DNA of 64,000 nt from CAYRPN01 sp964426135 (GTDB taxonomy: Bacteria > Planctomycetota > Phycisphaerae > Phycisphaerales > Phycisphaeraceae), in the NCBI GenBank assembly GCA_964426135.1, contig CAYRPN010000001.1, positions 124,001-188,000 on the forward strand, read 5' to 3'. Of this stretch, positions 50,092-58,319 are shown in pieces. Within the stretch, counting starts at the first letter, position 1; the number at the start of each line of letters is the position of its first letter. The notes beneath the pieces were generated by a model that was not told where the DNA came from, searched no databases, and saw only the letters and a program-made list of their open reading frames with translations. The translations under genes and the position numbers were made by a program.

Positions 50092-51453
50092 TTAGTCCAA
50101 CATCGGCGATGAATCGATGGGTGGTGCCACTCCGACAGCTTTGGTTTTGACACGATCACTCCCCAACCAGCCGCCGAAAAAACCTGCCCGGCCCAGTCCT
50201 GCGACCAGATAGGGGCAGCCGCGCATCAAGCCCCAGATGAGTCCCGAGCGGTAGTTCTCGACCATCAGCACAAGTGGCCCCTGGTTAAGCCCATAATTCC
50301 ACGGCGACACCCAGCCGGGCGCGCCGGTCGGCACCGAGAACGTCGGGTTAAAACTGGCCGCCAGACCATAGCGGCAGTGGGTCGGCCCGACACCAAGATG
50401 GATCATCATGTTCTGGATCGTCGGCAGCACGATCTCCGGGGCGAACGGCAGCGAGGCGACCGCCGCCCAAGGTGCGATGGTGCCGTCGTCCGGCCCGAAG
50501 GGGGCGCCCCGCGCCAAGTAGTCATAAAAGCGGCGTTCAATGCCATCAATGCGGAGCGTGGCCGGCCCGGGACCGTCGCTCGCCGTAAGTCCCCAACAGC
50601 AATCGCAATGGTGGCTGAACTGGAGGGGGTTCCGGATCGCGTATTGTTGATGCACGAAGGTCGCTCGGCGGCTGTTCTCGAAGTAGTCGATGTCACGGGC
50701 CCGCATGAAATCGTCCCGGATAGCACGAAAATCGACCCAGACATGGGAGAACTGGTGGACGAAGAGCGGGCCGGCATACACAAACTCGTAACCGTATATC
50801 TTCTTCCAGCTGTAGGTAGAGGTGTACGCCGTGTAACTTTCCACAGGCAGCGGGTGAGTCGGCGAGCCGAGGCCCAGGAGATAGAGGATTGTGGCCTCGT
50901 CATAGCCTCGCCATCGATGCGGCAGGAACCCGTTCTCTGGCTTCCATCCATGCGTGACCGTGGCCTCCCCGTTCTGAGCCCACTGCCAGTCGGTGCGGCG
51001 GTAGAGCGCGTCTGCCAGTTCACGCACCTCGCGCTCTTCCGCCACGTCCCCATCGAAGTACAAGGCCGCGGTCAACGCCCCTGCGAGCAGGAACGTCGTG
51101 TCGATGGTGGACAGTTCACAGTCCCAGGCGCGCCGCCCGGTGTCCATGTCAAGGAAGTGATAGTAGAACCCCTTGTAGCCGGTGGCGTCCGGCTCAAGCC
51201 CTTGGGGGCTGGTCCAGAAAAACCGCAAGGTCGTCAGCGCCCGTGTCACCGCCTCGGTGCGAGTCAGCAACCCCCGCTCGACGCCGACTGGATATGCCGC
51301 CAGCGCCAGCCCGACGGCGGCGATGCTGGAAGGGAAGCCCGGACGCGTGCAGTCCTTTACCAAACCATTCGCGGGGTTTACCTCGTTCACGAAGTACGCG
51401 AAAGCGTCGCGCTGAAGCCGGTCGAGCATGTCGTTGTATTGGCGTTGCGTCAT
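50092..51453 (-). CDS. COG5368-type glycoamylase family protein
   Basis: A 453-aa protein resembling the glycoamylase (PF10091-type) family, which includes enzymes acting on beta-1,2-glucans and other glucans. Recognisable parts are DAFAYFVNEVNPANGLVKD near the start, GFYYHFLDMDTGRR, STIDTTFLLAGALTA, and the C-terminal WVSPWNYGLNQGPLVLMVENY with RSGLIW. Family members are (alpha/alpha)6-barrel proteins, usually exported, but no signal peptide is visible here, so action in the cytoplasm is likely. The start at 51453 has no strong ribosome binding site and is uncertain. It is an unexpected passenger in a metal island. Substrate cannot be fixed from sequence. Confidence 0.85.
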   Translation of the reverse strand: MTQRQYNDMLDRLQRDAFAYFVNEVNPANGLVKDCTRPGFPSSIAAVGLALAAYPVGVERGLLTRTEAVTRALTTLRFFWTSPQGLEPDATGYKGFYYHFLDMDTGRRAWDCELSTIDTTFLLAGALTAALYFDGDVAEEREVRELADALYRRTDWQWAQNGEATVTHGWKPENGFLPHRWRGYDEATILYLLGLGSPTHPLPVESYTAYTSTYSWKKIYGYEFVYAGPLFVHQFSHVWVDFRAIRDDFMRARDIDYFENSRRATFVHQQYAIRNPLQFSHHCDCCWGLTASDGPGPATLRIDGIERRFYDYLARGAPFGPDDGTIAPWAAVASLPFAPEIVLPTIQNMMIHLGVGPTHCRYGLAASFNPTFSVPTGAPGWVSPWNYGLNQGPLVLMVENYRSGLIWGLMRGCPYLVAGLGRAGFFGGWLGSDRVKTKAVGVAPPIDSSPMLD

Positions 51454-51633
51454 GTGGATCCGCCCGCAAGGACTATTGCTGGAATTGGCGCCACGCCTGC
51501 TGGCAACCGCGCAGGAGTTGGTCTGCTACGACTGGGCCCCGTCCGCGAAATTCAGGAAGCTCAATCAACATGGTATTGACCTTTCTTTACTCAAGTTTTG
51601 TTGACGTTTACGTCTCGGCGGGACCACAGTTCG

Positions 51634-52671
51634 TTAAGCCTCGATGAGCACCTTCAATGCTCGCGTGTTGGCAGCGTGCGTGAAGGTCTCATAGGCATCG
51701 AGGATGCGGTCGAGCTTGAAGCGATGCGTAATCAGGATCTTGGGGTCGAGCTTGCGAGACCGCAGAATGTTGAGCAGCATCGGAGTGCTGACGGTGTCGA
51801 CCAACCGCGTGGTGATGGTGATGTTACGGTCCCACAGCTGCTCCAGATGGAGATCCACCTTGGTTCCATGCACCCCGATGTTGGCGATGGTGCCGCCCGG
51901 TGCGACAATGTTTTCGCACAACTCGAAGGTGGCCGGAATCCCCACCGCCTCTATGGCGGTATCGACACCGCGCTCGCCGGTCATCTTCATAATCGTTTCC
52001 ACGGCCTTTCCGTCGGCGCTGTTGATGCCCGCCGTAGCGCCGAATCGCTTTGCTATTTCCAGGCGATTGTCATCGAGATCGATCATGATGATCTCGGCCG
52101 GCGAGTAGAACTGGGCGGTGAGCAGAGCGGCGAGCCCAATGGGCCCCGCGCCGACGATCGCCACGGTGTTACCCGGCTGAACTTTCCCGTTGACGACGCC
52201 GCACTCGAAGCCCGTCGGCAAGATGTCGCTCAGCATCACCAGCGCTTCTTCGTCCGCACCGTCGGGAATGGGATAGAGGCTCGTATCCGCATAGGGAATA
52301 CGAACGTACTCGGCCTGTGTGCCGTCGATGCGATTGCCGAGGATCCAGCCTCCGGTAGTGCAGTGCGAGTACATGAGCTTCCGGCAATAGACGCATTTGC
52401 CGCAGGCGCTGATGCATGAGATCAGAACGCGGTCTCCCGCTTTGAACGCGGTGACCGCTGGCCCAACCTTGTCGATGATGCCGACGCCCTCATGGCCCAG
52501 AATGCGGCCGGGCTGACAACTCGGAACGTCACCCTTGAGGATGTGCAGGTCCGACCCGCAAATCGTCGTTTTAGTTATCTTGACGATCGCGTCGGTGGTC
52601 GCCAAGATTTCCGGCCTCGGACGCTCTTCTAAGGCTTTGGTCGCCAACCCCAGATAAACGAGAGCTTTCAT
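51634..52671 (-). CDS. Zinc-dependent alcohol dehydrogenase (MDR family)
   Basis: A 345-aa medium-chain dehydrogenase. It has the catalytic zinc region TTICGSDLHIL and GHEGVG, the structural zinc cysteines CGKCVYCRKLMYSHC, and the nucleotide-binding motif VGAGPIGLAALL followed by an acidic MIDLDD, which indicates NAD preference. The enzyme oxidises a primary or secondary alcohol, or reduces an aldehyde; the substrate is not clear. The ATG at 52671 (MKALVYLGL) follows GGATG and fits the family start better than 52680. It stands alone between the glycoamylase and the cytochrome operon on the same strand. No ECF-type promoter was seen, so it is probably not part of the metal regulon. Confidence 0.92.
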   Translation of the reverse strand: MKALVYLGLATKALEERPRPEILATTDAIVKITKTTICGSDLHILKGDVPSCQPGRILGHEGVGIIDKVGPAVTAFKAGDRVLISCISACGKCVYCRKLMYSHCTTGGWILGNRIDGTQAEYVRIPYADTSLYPIPDGADEEALVMLSDILPTGFECGVVNGKVQPGNTVAIVGAGPIGLAALLTAQFYSPAEIIMIDLDDNRLEIAKRFGATAGINSADGKAVETIMKMTGERGVDTAIEAVGIPATFELCENIVAPGGTIANIGVHGTKVDLHLEQLWDRNITITTRLVDTVSTPMLLNILRSRKLDPKILITHRFKLDRILDAYETFTHAANTRALKVLIEA

Positions 52672-52840
52672 CGCTGACATCCTATTGTTGTGAGTTGGGC
52701 GCGAGTGGCCCGTTGTATCATCGTGGGGCGAGTCGCAGATCGCAGACCCGCCCGTTTAACCGCGACTGTATGAGTGATTCCATTATTGAACTGAGGGTTC
52801 GGGCATGGATTGAGGGCTCACGGTGTTCTCCCCGATCTGG

Positions 52841-53659
52841 CTAATGGTGCTTGTAAAGGCCAACGCCTTTGATGTCGTTCCACGCCGTCGTCTGATGACA
52901 CTGGTTGCACTGGCTGACCTGCGCATGCGGCTGGCCCGCCATCTTCTGCGACACCATCTTGAAGTGCATCATGTAGTGGCTCGGCGGGGCCTGATGGCAC
53001 TGTGCGCAGTCCGTCGAGCGGGGTGACGGATGCCGGAACTCGGCGATTGTCCACTTCGCCGTCCCGTGGCACTGGGCGCAGTCTTGGCCGAAGAGCTTGA
53101 CGTGCCGATCCTTGTTGGAATGGCAAGCGGCGCAGTTCAAGACCGCCTCCTTCGGCGAGACGCTCGAACGGCCTTCCGACCCTTGGCCTGTGGGCTGGTG
53201 TTGGCCAATCCAGTCGAGGAGGTTTTTCCGCACCCGTTCGTTTTCAACGTCCGGCGAGTGGTCGGTTTTTAGTTGGCGAAAGCCGATGTCGGCCAGCGCA
53301 GGGTGGTCCATCTCGGTAGGGCGCTTGTCGATACCCCGATGCTCGCGGTGGCACTCCCGACAACTACCCACGTTGGCATGAAACGCGGTCGGCTGGCGCT
53401 GGAGCAAAGTCTCATTGTTGGCGTGACAGGCGATGCAGTTGGCGGCCTCCACCCCCTTCACGGAGGTGTGACAGGCGGCGCAGTTGTGTGCCAGAAACGA
53501 GTGCGCCCTGGAAAGCTCGCCGGGTTGGGCCATGCGCTGCCAAGACGCCTTGCTCAACACGTCGGAGCGTTCGCCGCCGGCATGACTCCCGAGGAAGTAG
53601 AACGCGCCAAACAACACCGTGATGATTGCCGCCGCGCCGGCGACGTGCCAGAGTTTCAT
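52841..53659 (-). CDS. Membrane-anchored heptaheme cytochrome c
   Basis: A 272-aa multiheme protein with an N-terminal membrane anchor or signal (HVAGAAAIITVLFGAFYFLG) and seven CxxCH heme sites: CAACH, CIACH, CRECH, CAACH, CAQCH, CAQCH and CNQCH. It should sit in the periplasm and pass electrons. The ATG at 53659 overlaps the stop of the upstream membrane cytochrome gene (ATGA), so the frame's longer N-terminus is rejected. It is the last gene of a four-gene operon with the membrane cytochrome, the ferredoxin-type reductase and a Met/His-rich protein. Together they look like a chain from cytoplasmic NAD(P)H to a periplasmic acceptor, possibly a metal or the multicopper oxidase (inference). 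Confidence 0.9.
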   Translation of the reverse strand: MKLWHVAGAAAIITVLFGAFYFLGSHAGGERSDVLSKASWQRMAQPGELSRAHSFLAHNCAACHTSVKGVEAANCIACHANNETLLQRQPTAFHANVGSCRECHREHRGIDKRPTEMDHPALADIGFRQLKTDHSPDVENERVRKNLLDWIGQHQPTGQGSEGRSSVSPKEAVLNCAACHSNKDRHVKLFGQDCAQCHGTAKWTIAEFRHPSPRSTDCAQCHQAPPSHYMMHFKMVSQKMAGQPHAQVSQCNQCHQTTAWNDIKGVGLYKHH

Positions 53660-54399
53660 GAGAACCACCTTAGCCCGAAGTGAATCCCAGCCCAGATGTG
53701 CAGCGCGAGCAGCACGTAAAGGAGCACGGCAAGAACGAGGTGCATCGTCAGCCATCGGCTGCACCATCGCTTGAATAGCTCGTGCGTGCGGACCGCGTAC
53801 TCCAGGTCCGCCACGGATTCGGCAAGCCTGATGACCTCACCGGCTGGGCCGCCGGACGAGAGATCGAGCCCCAACGATGCCAGGCCGGCCGCCAAGAGAG
53901 GTGCCTTTGGAAGGCCTCTCTTTTCAACGGGGGAGTTCTCGATCACGCCCCATGCACTATCCAGATCGCCTCGGGCAGTCTGCAAGAGAAGCAACTTGTC
54001 TTTGATCTCCCGGTTGACGAAGCTGAGCAGGTAGCGACCGATGAACCCGCTCACCACGACGAGCAGCATCACTGTCGTCAGCGTGATGCCCAGCCAACTG
54101 TCGAATTTGTGGCCGGTGTGGATAATCCCCAGCAAGGGGCCCAGAATGCCCGCGTAGACGTGTAGCGTCATCCATGACTGCAATGAAACGTGTGGCGTGA
54201 TCCGAGCGTTGAGGAAGGCAATGCGCTTGACGGTCGGATACGCGAGCGGGACGAGCATGAGCACGGCCCCTGCGATCCCGAACACGGCCCCTATTCCGCT
54301 GCCCGCGAAGCGCGGTGAACGGTGGACGAGGAACCCGAGCCAGGCAAACAGCAAGACGCTGAGGACGCCGGCGACGACGATGCGCTCGCGTTCTTTCAT
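53656..54399 (-). CDS. b-type cytochrome-like membrane protein
   Basis: A 247-aa protein with about six membrane segments. Paired histidines in adjacent helices (TLHVYAGILGPLLGIIHTGH, then TMHLVLAVLLYVLLALHIWAG) are well placed for heme b ligands, as in b561/ferric reductase-like proteins. A short soluble loop of about 65 residues lies between segments 4 and 5. The ATG at 54399 starts 2 bases after the reductase stop, and its own stop overlaps the heptaheme gene. It would carry electrons across the membrane between the two (inference). The fold assignment is by pattern, not by a named family. Confidence 0.75.
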   Translation of the reverse strand: MKERERIVVAGVLSVLLFAWLGFLVHRSPRFAGSGIGAVFGIAGAVLMLVPLAYPTVKRIAFLNARITPHVSLQSWMTLHVYAGILGPLLGIIHTGHKFDSWLGITLTTVMLLVVVSGFIGRYLLSFVNREIKDKLLLLQTARGDLDSAWGVIENSPVEKRGLPKAPLLAAGLASLGLDLSSGGPAGEVIRLAESVADLEYAVRTHELFKRWCSRWLTMHLVLAVLLYVLLALHIWAGIHFGLRWFS

Positions 54400-54401
54400 G
54401 G

Positions 54402-55544
54402 CTACGCCTCCACCGCGATGTCGCTCTTCGGCTTCGCCTGGCACGCGAGGATGATGCCGTTGGCCTTGTCGTCATCATCGAGAGCGTCCTGCACTGCCTG
54501 GTCGACCTCGCCACTCGTCATCTTCACCTTGCACACGCCGCAGGTGCCGATCCGGCACGAGAATTCGATGCCGATGCCGAGTTCCTCGGAGAGTTCGAGA
54601 ACGGTCTGGTCGGCGCGAATCTTGGCCGACTTGCTGTTCGTCGAGAACGTGACCTGCGGACCTAAGGCCGGGGCGGTCGGTTTCAACGCGGTCCCGGCGG
54701 CGGCTGGGGCGGGCTTGACGGCTCCGAATTGTTCGGTCTTCAGGTTGTCCGGAGGAACGCCGAGTTCGGCGAGGATGGCTTTAGTCGCCTCCATCATCGG
54801 CGGCGGCCCGCACACGTGGATTCGCCGCGACGCCAGATCGGGGACCGTCTGCGTGAGGAGTTCCTTAGTGATGCGTCCGCGCGGCCCCTTCCATTCCGTC
54901 CCTTCCGATCGGGTCATCGTGACCGCGACGTGCAGCTTCGGATTGGCACGCTGAAGCGCGGCAACCTCATTCCCCAGGATGAAGTCGGCTGGAGTGCGGC
55001 AGGTAAAGATGAAGAAAATGTCTCCGGCCCACGCCTGCTCGGTTAGATACCGAGTGACGCTCACCATGGGCGTGATGCCGACGCCGGCCGAGATGAGGAC
55101 GACGCTGTCCGCTTCCGTCCCGTCAAACGTGAACTTCCCGACCGGGCCTCCCGCTTCGATCAGGTCGCCCACCTTTAGCAGATCGACGATGTGGCGTGAC
55201 ACCGCGCCCCGCGGCTCACGCTTCACGGTCAGCTCGACATATTCGCGCTGCGTTGGGGACGATGAGATGGAATAGGAGCGGTTCATTCTCGCGCCGCCGA
55301 TCCAAAATGCGACGTTGAGAAACTGACCGGGCACAAAGGTGAATGGCAGGAAGCGGTCACGAGACGAGGGCAGGAGGCGAAACGTTTTCACGCTCGGCGT
55401 TTCCTCGACGATATTCCCAACCCGAAGGTGCCCTCGCCAATTCGCAGTCACAGGCGACGCTGAGGTCGCCTCCGATTTGGCTGCCGGTGTGGCTTTGGCG
55501 TTGGCCGCAGGCGACGCGGGTTTTTCGGGAAGCCGACGGCTCAT
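54402..55544 (-). CDS. FNR-type reductase with C-terminal 2Fe-2S ferredoxin domain
   Basis: A 380-aa cytoplasmic flavoprotein reductase. After a Pro/Ala-rich leader it has the FAD-binding motif RSYSIS with KREPRGAVS, and the NAD(P)-binding block ISAGVGITPMVS and VCGPPPMM. A plant-type [2Fe-2S] domain follows with CRIGTCGVC and a fourth Cys in ILACQA. This is the layout of hybrid-cluster reductase and ring-hydroxylating-type reductases. It transfers electrons from NAD(P)H to the ferredoxin centre. It sits between the Met/His-rich protein and the membrane cytochrome with 2-base gaps, so it is probably the electron entry point of the module. Confidence 0.92.
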   Translation of the reverse strand: MSRRLPEKPASPAANAKATPAAKSEATSASPVTANWRGHLRVGNIVEETPSVKTFRLLPSSRDRFLPFTFVPGQFLNVAFWIGGARMNRSYSISSSPTQREYVELTVKREPRGAVSRHIVDLLKVGDLIEAGGPVGKFTFDGTEADSVVLISAGVGITPMVSVTRYLTEQAWAGDIFFIFTCRTPADFILGNEVAALQRANPKLHVAVTMTRSEGTEWKGPRGRITKELLTQTVPDLASRRIHVCGPPPMMEATKAILAELGVPPDNLKTEQFGAVKPAPAAAGTALKPTAPALGPQVTFSTNSKSAKIRADQTVLELSEELGIGIEFSCRIGTCGVCKVKMTSGEVDQAVQDALDDDDKANGIILACQAKPKSDIAVEA

Positions 55545-55546
55545 GT

Positions 55547-56386
55547 TTATTTCACCTCCGACGTGGCGGCGTTGGCGTCAGACGCGGGCGGCGCGGCTTT
55601 GCCGTTTGCCACAGGCGGCGGGGCTAACGGCGGTGCCGAGCCGGGGGGAGCGCCGGTCTCGATACGCTCAAAGAGCGCCGCTGCGCGGCGCATCTTGAAG
55701 AAGTACATGGCGACCATCGCCAGCGCGAACGCGATGAGGAGTACCATGGTGAAGAGGTGAAATAGCGAGACGCCGAAGAGACCGCCGCGCGTTTCTACAC
55801 CGTGTGGCGCTTGTAGACTCATTTCATCCTTAAACCATTGCAGGGCGACTTGGCGGGGTGGTTTGCCCTCGGCCAGCGCGTGCCGAGCGGCCAGGCCGCT
55901 CTCGAATCGCGCGAGGGCTTCGCGCGCCTGGGCCGTGGCTTCCTGCATGGCCGCGAAATCTTCCTTCTCTGCCGCTTCGCCCAGGCGGTCCAGTCCCTCC
56001 GACAAGAGGGCCACTCCCGAACGCATGCGCTCATCCGCCTGACGACGGACTTGCTCCCGCTGTTCGGGCGAAAGTTCCGGAACGCTCATCAGGGATGGAT
56101 ACAACTCCTTGGGCGGTGGCTTTCCCATTCCCTCCATCATCTTTTCCATGCCTTCCATGCCGCCGCCCATCCCCTTCGCTGGTCCCTGATCGCCGGGGGC
56201 CATTACCGACGGTCCACCCTTGTCCTTTGCCTTATCCTGCCCGGGGTGGTGCTTTGCGTGCTCCTCCGGCGACACCTGGCCGTGAGCCAATGGCGACACA
56301 AACAGGAACAGCCACGGAATAAAAAAGAGCACAGGCCGCCTCTGTGTCTTTCGTCTAGCGCGTGAGTATGAACTTGTGCGTTTCAT
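55547..56386 (-). CDS. Met/His-rich secreted protein with C-terminal membrane anchor
   Basis: A 279-aa protein with an N-terminal signal (VLFFIPWLFLFVSPLAHG), a His/Lys patch (EEHAKHHPGQDKAK) and a Met/Gly-rich stretch (KGMGGGMEGMEKMMEGMG). A helical region with an LSPEQREQ motif like that of periplasmic metal chaperones follows. One membrane segment lies at about 212-232, with a Pro/Ala-rich tail. The Met-rich part suits Cu(I)/Ag(I). No single family is recognised. It is the first gene of the electron-transfer operon, starting 45 bases after the gene at 56432. The start at 56386 lacks a clear ribosome binding site. Confidence 0.7.
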   Translation of the reverse strand: MKRTSSYSRARRKTQRRPVLFFIPWLFLFVSPLAHGQVSPEEHAKHHPGQDKAKDKGGPSVMAPGDQGPAKGMGGGMEGMEKMMEGMGKPPPKELYPSLMSVPELSPEQREQVRRQADERMRSGVALLSEGLDRLGEAAEKEDFAAMQEATAQAREALARFESGLAARHALAEGKPPRQVALQWFKDEMSLQAPHGVETRGGLFGVSLFHLFTMVLLIAFALAMVAMYFFKMRRAAALFERIETGAPPGSAPPLAPPPVANGKAAPPASDANAATSEVK

Positions 56387-56431
56387 GTAGTAAGTGGTGG
56401 TGACAATGGGACGAGCGTTGAACGGGTCGAG

Positions 56432-56959
56432 CTATTCGCGACCGCCTGAGGTCCCTGAACCTTTGTGGTCGTGGCCCATACCGCCGCGTCCGCGATGGCC
56501 GGGCATCTCGTTCCACATGGCCGCGTGCGACCGGCCGCCGCTCCAGCAATTACGCCAGGCGAAGTCGCGATGTTGTCCTTGGCCGCCGCCGTAGTGAATC
56601 CATCCCTTCGAAATCTTCCCGCCCTGCGCCCACTCCGCGTGACCGTAGAAGCGGCTGCAATACCCCGTCGGATCGCCCGGCATCGGGTGGGGCGTCAGGT
56701 CGGTCCGCTGGTCGCCCGAGCCGACGCTCATCGGCTCGGCTTTGATCGGCCGGACAGTCTTCAAGTCCTTGTCCCAGGTATGCACCATCAGGTCGCCGGT
56801 GTCCGCATCGGCCAGCAGTTCCGCATAGGTCTTGCCATCGTCCAGCGGCACGACATCCCCGCCGTTGGGTCCGGCCGTCGCGCGGTTACCAAAGAAGATG
56901 AAGTAAGCGCCTGCGGCGATCGCGATACCGATGATGACGCCGAGGAGGGTCTTGTTCAT
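56432..56959 (-). CDS. Membrane-anchored small periplasmic protein
   Basis: A 175-aa protein beginning MNKTLLGVIIGIAIAAGAYFIFF, a clear signal/anchor. The mature part has a beta-rich segment (GGDVVPLDDGKTYAELL, DTGDLMVHTWDKDLKTVRPIKAEP) resembling the start of the domain in the lipoprotein at 34172. The tail is His/Gly-rich (HRGRGGMGHDHKG). It may bind copper. The ATG at 56959 is chosen for the signal peptide; the frame extends to 57061. It lies on the same strand as the electron-transfer operon, 45 bases upstream of it, and may be part of it. No named family was recognised. Confidence 0.7.
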   Translation of the reverse strand: MNKTLLGVIIGIAIAAGAYFIFFGNRATAGPNGGDVVPLDDGKTYAELLADADTGDLMVHTWDKDLKTVRPIKAEPMSVGSGDQRTDLTPHPMPGDPTGYCSRFYGHAEWAQGGKISKGWIHYGGGQGQHRDFAWRNCWSGGRSHAAMWNEMPGHRGRGGMGHDHKGSGTSGGRE

Positions 56960-57082
56960 GGTTGTACCATTCGTCCACGAATGTCTTTGATCTGACTTGC
57001 CGCCGACGCGGAGCGCTTGGTGCGAGACACAAACAACCATGTGTGCGCCCATCCGGGCCACGCACCCTGCGGGGAGTCGAAC

Positions 57083-57400
57083 TCAGGTCACCTCGATCAC
57101 GCGGTTCATGGTGCCGAATACGTTCGCGACGCAATCGGGGCAGAATGGGTCGTAATCACAGAATCCCGGCCCGCAGCACCAGCATCCGTCGATCACGAAC
57201 TTGAACTCGTACCGGCCGGTCTTCATTTTCAGCTTCACTGTCCAGCGCCCCTCGTCAGATCGCCGCATCGGCGCAGCCGTGGGACTCCACTGGTTGAAAT
57301 CGCCGGCGAGGTACACGGCTTTCGCGTCCGGAGCGTTACAGGAGAACTCGACTTCTCCGCCATTTTGTTTGTGGGTTCGAGGTTTGGCTTCGGTGGTCAT
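57083..57400 (-). CDS. Cys-rich AMPK/isoamylase-type glycogen-binding domain protein (second copy)
   Basis: A 105-aa single CBM48/AMPK1-CBM-like domain: VEFSCNAPDAKAVYLAGDFN, QWSP, GRYEFKFVIDG, closing NRVIEV. Like the 22826 protein, its loop is Cys-rich (WCCGPGFCD, then FCPDC). The two are paralogues but diverged, so this Cys pattern is conserved, not accidental. There is no signal peptide. It lies between a membrane-anchored protein and the 52-aa Cys-pair protein, all on the minus strand. Function is unknown; a metal-responsive glucan-binding or purely metal-binding role is possible (inference). Confidence 0.8.
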   Translation of the reverse strand: MTTEAKPRTHKQNGGEVEFSCNAPDAKAVYLAGDFNQWSPTAAPMRRSDEGRWTVKLKMKTGRYEFKFVIDGCWCCGPGFCDYDPFCPDCVANVFGTMNRVIEVT

Positions 57401-57495
57401 GCGTCATCTCCATCGGTCGGCTGCGAGTGGGTTAGGCTGCAACGCGATGAGGCCTGTGCGCATGCAGCGCTTTGGGGTAGTCCCCAGATTCATGG

Positions 57496-57654
57496 CTAGC
57501 CCGAACAACAAGAACCCTTCTTGCTTTCCCCCGGCTTTTGCGGGGTGGTTATTTGCATCACCTTGCCGCAGCAACTGGGAGCCTTCTGGTCCGCGGGAAT
57601 CGTCTTGGTCATCCCACACGCGCTGCACTTGTAACTGGTCTTGGTTTCAACCAT
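57496..57654 (-). CDS. 52-aa Cys-pair (rubredoxin/zinc-ribbon-like) protein
   Basis: A short frame with a near-perfect ribosome binding site (AGGAGG, 6 bases before the ATG). The peptide is MVETKTSYKCSACGMTKTIP, followed by a CCGK motif and ending in a GSCCSG tail. The N-terminal CxxC with a later CC pair fits a small zinc ribbon or metal-binding knuckle. Too short for a confident family. It lies 95 bases upstream of the CBM gene on the same strand. Confidence 0.7.
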   Translation of the reverse strand: MVETKTSYKCSACGMTKTIPADQKAPSCCGKVMQITTPQKPGESKKGSCCSG

Positions 57655-57808
57655 GGTCAACCTCCTGGACGATGTTAAAGAACTCGCAAGTAAACAACTG
57701 ACACAGCCGAGGTACGCCGGGGCTGGTCTTACGGGTGACGGACGTCGCGCGCGGGGTCTGCTATCAGATCAGCGCGTCGGCCTTTGGGGACGATGGCATC
57801 GGGATTGC

Positions 57809-57943
57809 TCAGTGGTGCTTATCGCCGCAGCCGACGACGCCGAGGGCGGCGACGAGGAGCACGAACGCCATCAGTGCCGGTCGCATCCATTTTGATTGTG
57901 TAACCGCAATGATTACGCCGGTGGCCGTGTTGTACATATTCAT
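57809..57943 (-). CDS. 44-aa small lipoprotein/membrane peptide (copy 1)
   Basis: Starts MNMYNTATGVIIAVTQSKWM, then one hydrophobic segment (ALMAFVLLVAALGVVGCG) ending in a lipobox-like cysteine and DKHH. AAAGG lies 7 bases before the ATG. The larger open frame to 58138 has no such start. It is clearly related to the next gene (58026), and both are of unknown function. They could be secreted lipopeptides or stress-type membrane peptides. Confidence 0.6.
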   Translation of the reverse strand: MNMYNTATGVIIAVTQSKWMRPALMAFVLLVAALGVVGCGDKHH

Positions 57944-57980
57944 AAGAGTGCCTTTCTGTTTGTTGAGTCGTTGGTTTCTG

Positions 57981-58020
57981 TGCTTCGTGTGCATTGTCTG
58001 TGCTTCGTGTGCATTGTCTG
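57981..58020. repeat. Perfect 20-base tandem duplication
   Basis: The unit TGCTTCGTGTGCATTGTCTG occurs twice in a row in the gap between the two small lipoprotein genes, just upstream of the leftward one. It may be a simple slippage product or part of its promoter region. Confidence 0.8.
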
Positions 58021-58025
58021 TTCTT

Positions 58026-58226
58026 CTATTCGCGGTGGTTGTCATGATTGCCGTGGCGGCCGGAGTCACGGGAGCCGGAATCGCGGTGATCGGAGTCGTC
58101 GGAGCCGCCGCAGCCGATCGCGCCAAGGGCGCCAACAAGAAGCGCCAACGCCATTAGTGCCGACCATATCCATTTCGATTGTCTCACCGGGATGATTACA
58201 CCGATGTCTGTGTATTTCGTTGTCAT
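58026..58226 (-). CDS. 66-aa small lipoprotein (copy 2)
   Basis: Starts MTTKYTDIGVIIPVRQSKW, then a hydrophobic segment (ALMALALLVGALGAIGCGG) with a lipobox-like cysteine and an Asp/Ser/Arg/His-rich tail (DDSDHRDSGSRDSGRHGNHD). The block GVII-x-V-x-QSKW followed by ALMA is shared with the 44-aa protein at 57809, so these are tandem paralogues with different tails. The lipobox suggests export and anchoring. The histidines may bind metal. Function unknown. Confidence 0.6.
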   Translation of the reverse strand: MTTKYTDIGVIIPVRQSKWIWSALMALALLVGALGAIGCGGSDDSDHRDSGSRDSGRHGNHDNHRE

Positions 58227-58319
58227 AACGTAGTCTTCGTTTCAATTTGTTGAGCGTAGTGTTGTTGCCGTAACATTCACGAGGTGATCGAGTTTGCATG
58301 GTCACGCCGCCAGATACAT

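Noticed and set aside
49866..50159. 100-residue N-terminal extension of the sigma factor at 49128
   Set aside because: The extension crosses a strong terminator hairpin and lacks similarity to sigma factors; an ATG with a good ribosome binding site lies at 49856.
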